Source: Sclerurus mexicanus (Eukaryota > Chordata > Aves > Passeriformes > Furnariidae). From it: DNA of 64,000 nt. How positions within the stretch are numbered: position 1 is the stretch's first letter; every line of letters begins with the position of its first letter. Positions 58,481 through 64,000 of this stretch are shown here, piece by piece. The stretch is from the NCBI GenBank assembly GCA_013396755.1, contig VWZF01006082.1:562197-626196 (forward strand), given 5' to 3'. A model generated the notes under the pieces. The model did no database searches and was not told the DNA's origin. It saw nothing but the letters and a program-made list of their open reading frames with translations. The translations under genes and the position numbers were made by a program.

Positions 58481-60389
58481 CCTCTGAGTAACATGGGAGC
58501 TGGGGCACTCTGGTGGCACACCAAGCTTCAAATCAAGCAGAGAACCCTTGTTCCCAGATTGATAGGAAAGTGGATGTATGTGAAGTGGAAAATCTCCAGC
58601 GCTGCAATTACTCCTGAGTTTATTTGAGAAAGCAATGACCTGCCTTAAGCTTCAGGTAAGGGTGCTTGGTGGCAGACCCGAGCACACAGTGGTGTCCACT
58701 GTGTCAGCAAGGAGGAGCTAATCTGCACAACCGAAGCTCCCCAGGGGTATTTCTTACTAATAGCCCTCCTTCAGTTCCGTCTCGCTTCTGGGTATCACCC
58801 TCTGTCCTCAGACTAAAGAGGCAGAGGGGCACCTCTGTGGAAGGTGTGGACGGAGCCCAACAGTATGGTGTGAAAGTCCCAAGGCTCTCAAAGCTGGCAC
58901 AAGCTAAACTTTTGGAGAACAGTTCAAGCACTGATTTTTGTCATGCATTTCTGACATAATTCTCCAGACGCTTTTCTGAGACTTGCACAGCTCAAGGTTA
59001 GTGTTTTGCCTGTGTGAGAACAGTGCTCTTAGAACATATCCAAACTTTATGTTTTCCCTTATTCCTTGTTGGGAAGCTGCTTGGAGAGGAACAGCACTGA
59101 GTGGAAAACTGAGCTCTTATTTTAGAGAGCTTATCATGTGCAGAGGAGCACAATATTGCCTTTAAAGAACACTCTATGTCCAGTACCATGAGGCAAATTG
59201 CCTTCCTATGTCTCTTTCAGGTCTTACCATTTCAAAGGAAACTCTAGTCATGCAATACCAAAAAGTTAACATACTATTTATCCGATATTCACCATTATAC
59301 CTCATTATATACACCGTTACACTCCACCTCCAGACCTTCAAGTCTTTGAAGACTATGTAATTTGTTGATTTTTTTTTCATTACAGACAGAAGTTTATATG
59401 TCTGTTTTAGAATGAAAAGTACCAGTTGGTATTTGCCCAGGTGAAGACCACATTTTAAGTCTGGCAGACCAACAGGCACCTACTAAAAACTGAGCACAAG
59501 CAGAAAATGGAACATCTCTGTCACTTCTCAAAGACCAGCAAATGAAAAACTTAATACATTTTTTTTTCCTTAGCTTTGATACAGCTTGATACATGCACAT
59601 TATGTCTACTAATCTATTTGAAGAGAAACTTCTTACTTGCCACATTGCTGTCACTCAGGAGAGGAGCTGCCACTTGGACACAATAGTATTTCTCTAATCA
59701 CTTCAAGGACCATTGGAGAATGACTATGCTGCTTTATTTAATAGCCTGCTTGCGAGCAAAAACCCCTACTGAGAAGTAGGGAGCAGACCATATGCTCTTT
59801 TTTCATGCCCACAGAGACAATTTAGCTAAATTATAAAAGCATTTGTCTCTGGCTCCTTTGCTCATACTCCAAGCTGGCCTAATATGCTCCAGCCCAGAAG
59901 ACAAGGGCCCTGTACACTAGAGGGGCACCATGCCCAAGCTCATATAGATTGTCACTAAGCACATGCTTCCTACTGGTCTTGGCAGATTCTGTATAAGGAG
60001 GCATGCCACCAGTGAAAGGAGAGATGCTATGAGCAGAAGAGTATGCATATGTTGACATGACAAATATGTTTTTGAATAAAGGCAAATTCTAAACACAAAA
60101 CCACAATACACGCAGATGGATGTTTTTATGGATACAATGATTAAGTACAGGCAAATTTATGAGATGTTAAGCAACAGCATGTTTTTTGTCAAAGAAAAAA
60201 ATAGGAGTGATAAATGACAAACTATTATCAGGAATAATAGTTCCCAGAAAAGAGCATGGTCCATAAAATGCAAACCAAAAGAAGATAGAAACTGTCCAAA
60301 CCAATTAGCAGAACCTCCTACTGCTTGTGTTTAATGTTAAAAATTATGATATATCCACAGGGAGACAGCTGTTAGATGATCAGAGATAC
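58481..60389. other. Single-copy DNA, no gene seen
   Basis: About 58,480-58,960 is less AT-rich and holds a 97-codon plus-strand frame (58,666-58,959) that I cannot identify. CAGGTAAGG near 58,650 resembles a splice donor but has no convincing exon in front of it. The rest is AT-rich. Confidence 0.45.
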
Positions 60390-60760
60390 TGTTACTGACC
60401 CCAGTAGGAAAGGTTAACATGTACCACGAATGTGAATATCATCAGTGTGCTTATGATAATGAAAACCGTATGATACAATCAATGTTTCAAGGAGATTTAA
60501 TTTTAATGAGAGTTCTGAAAGGCTCAGGACAGAGCCCCGAGGCTCACTGATACAGAACTTGCAACTGAAAAAAAGTTTTATCAGCATATGGCATCGAAGG
60601 GTTGGTTATAGGCTAAGACCCAAATCTCATTCCAATCCACGGAGCTTCTCAGACAACAGCTGTTGAAGTGATGCCAAAAGCAGCTGCTCAGCTAAGCAAA
60701 CCTGAAGAAATCCAAGGAATGTCACTCAGCATCCTTGTTCCTCACCACTGGCCTAAAAAT
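60390..60760. other. Possible old interspersed repeat or conserved element, unassigned
   Basis: The text around GGCTCAGGACAGAGCCCCGA and GAAGTGATGCCAAAAGCAGC reads like a degraded ancient repeat rather than unique DNA. This is an impression from memory of similar wording in vertebrate genomes; I cannot name the family. No open frame of note. Confidence 0.2.
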
Positions 60761-62521
60761 ACAAATCTGCCTGGTTATATGCTAAACAAATGGTCAATTT
60801 GAAACAGCATATGCTAAAAAATGTGTGGAAGGAAAGACCATAAAAACAAGTGTAAGTTTTAATGAACTATACAAGATACTGAAGGCTTGGTTCGAGTCAT
60901 AATGGGAGCTCCATATCAGGGTTAGAATTTTGATGTGAATCCAGAATGACTCACTGAACTAATAAAACAGAATTTTCAACATGGTTTCCTCCCCTAACAG
61001 TTCAAACTCTTAAATTAGGCCCATCGCCGCATGAATAAGCAATCATTTCCCACTCTGACAATTAATTCCCTAGCTGTTGGTCCCTTACCTGACCAAAGCA
61101 TACATTACGTTACTGACAGACAATAAATATATCAACATACAAGTTCTGGTTTGAACTCTGATGTAGACTCTCAATTGGGACACTTAGGGTATGTTTAGTT
61201 ATATGTAAAGATTCACATAATTTAAGTCATGCATTGTTGTATTGCTTTCCTGAATGTTCAAAAGGTCAATAAACCTTTTCTTCTGCTGAGGCATATTTCT
61301 ATGACTTCACTGTTCAGCTCTGTCACTAAGATTTTTTAAAGGCTCTAAGGTCATTAGAAAGCTAGGCTAAGCTACACAGTTTAAAAGGGGCTGTATAGGG
61401 AATAGTCATTTACAGACAAGGAAATGACTAATTGGTCTGGACTTTAATTTCAGTTCAGTGGTATCTCACAGAGATACTATTTCCTGTCAATGACTTTTAA
61501 AAATGCTTCAGAAATATGGTTTCAGTATCACCGATAGGATACAGGCATCTGAAAATCTCAGAATCCCAAAAGAGAAAAAAAAATCAGTGCAAAGAGTCCT
61601 TGGATATACTGTTCAGTAATTAACACCCATCCTGTTTTGGAAAACATGACAGACAATTGCAAATTCTGTGTTAGACTTGGCGTATATATTTTCCAGGTAA
61701 ACTTCACAGGTAAGATTTTTGTAAAACATTGGTGTGACTGTGCATCTGTTTCCTTTGTTCTCTTGCTAATTATTTTTTCCCCCTCAAAACAACTCAGAAA
61801 ACATAGACAAGGTATTTTTCTTATATTTGTAAATCAACAAGGAGTCTTCCAGAAAAAAAGTCTTGAAATAATAATAATAAAAAAATCAGAGTTTTAATGT
61901 AATCTGAATTTCCTAAAATGTTTTCAGGAATAGTTCAGTGGTGAATTGATAATGCTTACTGTGTCATCATTACACCATTTGTACACCATTACAGCACATA
62001 ACAAGAAACAAGCTACAAGCAAGCTCCTCAGTTTGGCTCTCCTGGCTGCACGCCAGCCCAAATTCTATAGAAAAGTAATAAGGTGTTTCCTTCTCTCCGG
62101 GATCCAGTGGAAAGGGTGCTCTCATTGAATGTGCCTAGTTGGCCAACTGCTCAACCAGGTAACGCCTGTAATTTCAGAGACGTCCATTTGCGTAGAAGCC
62201 ATATAATCACTACTCTAGTTGTCCAAATGAGGGAAAGTATGTCAGGCACTAAATGTCATTTTCCCAGGACACCTGATACAGAAGTAGCTCCCTAAGCACA
62301 GACATTCATGTTGGGACAGACAGGAATTAAACTCTGGCCTGTCTATTGCACCACAGCACTGGCTGTGGCAAAACTCTGTCTGGAAGCCTGATGTGTCACC
62401 ATGCAGGGTCTAGCTCTCTTCAAGCCTCTAAATGAGCCTCCTAAATTTGGCTTCTGGGCTTTCAAGCACTGTGGCAACACCACCATGGATCCTGTGCTGA
62501 ATGCCTTATAGGATGGTTACT
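60761..62521. other. AT-rich single-copy DNA, no gene seen
   Basis: Contains a short ATA run near 61,869-61,880 and the 12-bp palindrome AGTTGGCCAACT at 62,137-62,148 (NF1-like half sites, overlapping). No recognisable frame. Confidence 0.5.
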
Positions 62522-62550
62522 CACGTGCACAGCACACATGTGCATGCATG
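62522..62550. other. Alternating purine-pyrimidine tract with CACGTG
   Basis: CACGTGCAC (62,522-62,530) carries a perfect CACGTG E-box. From 62,532 to 62,550 the 19 bases alternate strictly purine-pyrimidine and contain the palindromes CACATGTG and TGCATGCA. Such alternation favours left-handed (Z) DNA; no biological role is shown. Confidence 0.6.
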
Positions 62551-63303
62551 ACTTCTCATTTATTTAATAATTTATTTATATTCAAAAGTATATTCAATAT
62601 AACTACATTAGTAACCTGTTCTTTATGCATTATGTATAAGGCAAAAGAGCAAGGACAAGACTATGAGCAGTGTTTCAACAGGTTAGCGTAAGTCCATTTC
62701 TCTGTAAGCATACATAAAATATGTGATGGCTTGCAATAAAAACTTCAGAATTTTTTTAGAGAGGAGTTTGTCAAGTGATGAAGGACACATGCAGCTTGCA
62801 AAGGCAGCCAAAAGGCTCAACACTTGGCATAGCAGGTGGTGCAGAAGAGTGCATAAGAGGGGAACAGAAGCCCTGTACATGTGCTTGGCAATGGTGGTGA
62901 TGTGCCACAAGGATGTCAGCATGCGCAAGATCAACTTCCCTGGCACAGCAGAGGCCTTGACCCAGAGTGAGCTCCCCCATTAGGATTGAGGTCCAGAACA
63001 CAAAAGGGTGCCCAGTGCCTCCCTCTGTGGGCCAGGGCAGAGGAGGTCCATGTGCATGGAGTAAGGCTCTATGTCAACAGGGAAAGGAGCTGGGAGAAGT
63101 ATTCAGCAGCCTGCATGGCCTCAGGGATTATGAAAAAGAGGGCAAATGGTACACTGGGTTGGCAAGCAAAAGACTGCAGGGTGATGTGCACAAGGTAGAC
63201 TTTGTAATCAACAAACTGGGGCTGTGGGGGCCCAGCTTAAACATATGCATGCAGATAAAGACATGCCAGGAGGACAACAAAAAATATATGAACTATATAA
63301 ATG
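62551..63303. other. GC-rich segment before the terminal CR1, unassigned
   Basis: From about 62,760 the base composition rises (one line counted at 63% G+C) and several frames open on both strands (62,723-62,983 and 62,967-63,311 plus; 62,683-62,946 minus). None matches a family I know, and none resembles the CR1 domains that should lie upstream of the next element. It may be another repeat, a decayed retroposed gene or unique DNA. Confidence 0.35.
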
Positions 63304-63990
63304 AACAGTGAAGTGGATTAAAAACTGACTGAACTGTCAGACTCAGATGGTTGTAACCAGCAGCACAAAGTCCAGCTGGACGCTGGTCACAAGGGATCAG
63401 TGCAATTGCCTGTTTAGTATCCTCATTAATGGTCTGGATGTTGGGAAGGAGTGCAGTCTCAGCAAGTTTGCAGGTGTTTGCTACAAAACTGGAACAAATG
63501 GCTGATATCCTACACTGGTGTGCTGCCATGTAGGCATCCTATGCAGGAGGGTTAAATGGGCATGGAGTTACCACATAGACTGGTATGAAGTCCAGCATCT
63601 AGTATTCCTGGGGAGGAAAAACATCAGGAACTTGGTGGGCAAGTCTCTGGGAAGTGGCTTGGAAGAAGAGGACCTGGGTGATCTGGTGACCATAGCCAGT
63701 GTGGCAAAGAAGCCCAGTAGCATTCTGGGCAGCTTTAGGCAAAGTGTCACCACCAAGTAAAGGGAGGTGATCCTTCATCTCTACTTAGGCCTGGTGAAAC
63801 ACTTCTGGTCTGCTGGGTCCAGTTCTGGGCTTCTCAGTATAAGAGATACATGGAGATACTGGAGTGAGTCCAGTGAAGTGCCACAAATGTGATTAAGAGG
63901 CTGTAGCATCTTCCATATGAGGAGATGCTGAGAACTGGACTCAGTGGTCTTAAAGGTCTTTTCCAACCTAATCATGTTTCTGTGATTTTA
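63304..63990 (+). mobile_element. CR1 element with internal deletion, 5'-truncated
   Basis: Starts GAACAGTGAAGTGGATTAAA, the CR1 text just before the second half of the reverse transcriptase, and continues through TCATTAATGGTCTGGATG, GTATTCCTGGGGAGGAAAAA and TCCAGTTCTGGGCTTC. Near 63,938 the ORF2 text (GAGGAGATGCTGAGAACTGG) switches directly to the extreme 3' end (GTGGTCTTAAAGGTCTTTTC and a worn tail, TTTCTGTGATTTTATTC). The last part of ORF2 and most of the 3' UTR are missing. The wording fits a different subfamily from the 36 kb copy. Confidence 0.88.
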
Positions 63991-64000
63991 TTCAGACTGG

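Noticed and set aside
58640..58660. CAGGTAAGG, a strong splice-donor consensus
   Set aside because: The frame in front of it is closed by stops a short way upstream and no acceptor with a pyrimidine tract bounds a plausible exon. Donor-like strings are common by chance.
60888..60897. GGTTCGAGTC, a tRNA T-loop (B box) look-alike
   Set aside because: No A box, no cloverleaf arms and no terminator T run are found at the right spacing.
1..64000. CRISPR arrays, operons, phage or other prokaryotic systems
   Set aside because: The base composition, CR1 content and lack of dense coding show vertebrate nuclear DNA; no regularly spaced repeats were found.

Overview
This window looks like bird (or at least archosaur) nuclear DNA from a gene-poor intergenic or intronic region. 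It is AT-rich, has no dense coding and no bacterial-style gene packing. Its only recognisable repeat family is the CR1 non-LTR retrotransposon, whose 3' ends carry the typical ATTCTATG octamer tails. I found no host protein-coding gene or exon, tRNA, rRNA, CRISPR array or prokaryotic feature. Apart from the CR1 remnants, the open frames are short (under about 135 codons), match no family I recognise, and are about as long as chance allows in 64 kb.

Layout: 1-17.2 kb holds seven CR1 copies (3.5, 5.2, 6.7, 10.5, 12.6, 13.4 and 16.2 kb; mostly on the minus strand) separated by AT-rich single-copy DNA, with a GC-rich patch at 11.1-11.7 kb. From 17.2 to 36.4 kb there is no visible CR1. This part holds several stretches that resemble conserved non-coding elements (around 25.5-25.96, 27.6-28.0, 34.56-34.8 and 36.03-36.25 kb), a perfect 10-bp-stem hairpin at 21,476 and a 16-bp palindrome at 34,571. 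From 36.4 to 40.1 kb lies the largest CR1, covering the end of the endonuclease, the reverse transcriptase, the C-terminus and the 3' tail. From 42.3 to 44.6 kb there are two short CR1 remnants, and from 44.6 to 63.3 kb another long CR1-free stretch. At 63.3-64.0 kb is a last, internally deleted CR1.

The most important observation is that the 3' kilobase of the large CR1 is present twice, head to tail and apparently without a difference (38,029-39,050 and 39,052-40,073), with a single N at 39,051 between the copies. This is best read as an unmerged contig overlap, that is, an assembly artefact, rather than a biological tandem duplication. All three CR1 copies that span the reverse transcriptase active site have lost or altered its FADD box, so none could move by itself.

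No new biological system is visible. The candidate regulatory stretches rest on my reading of motif density and sequence texture only, with no alignment, and carry low confidence.
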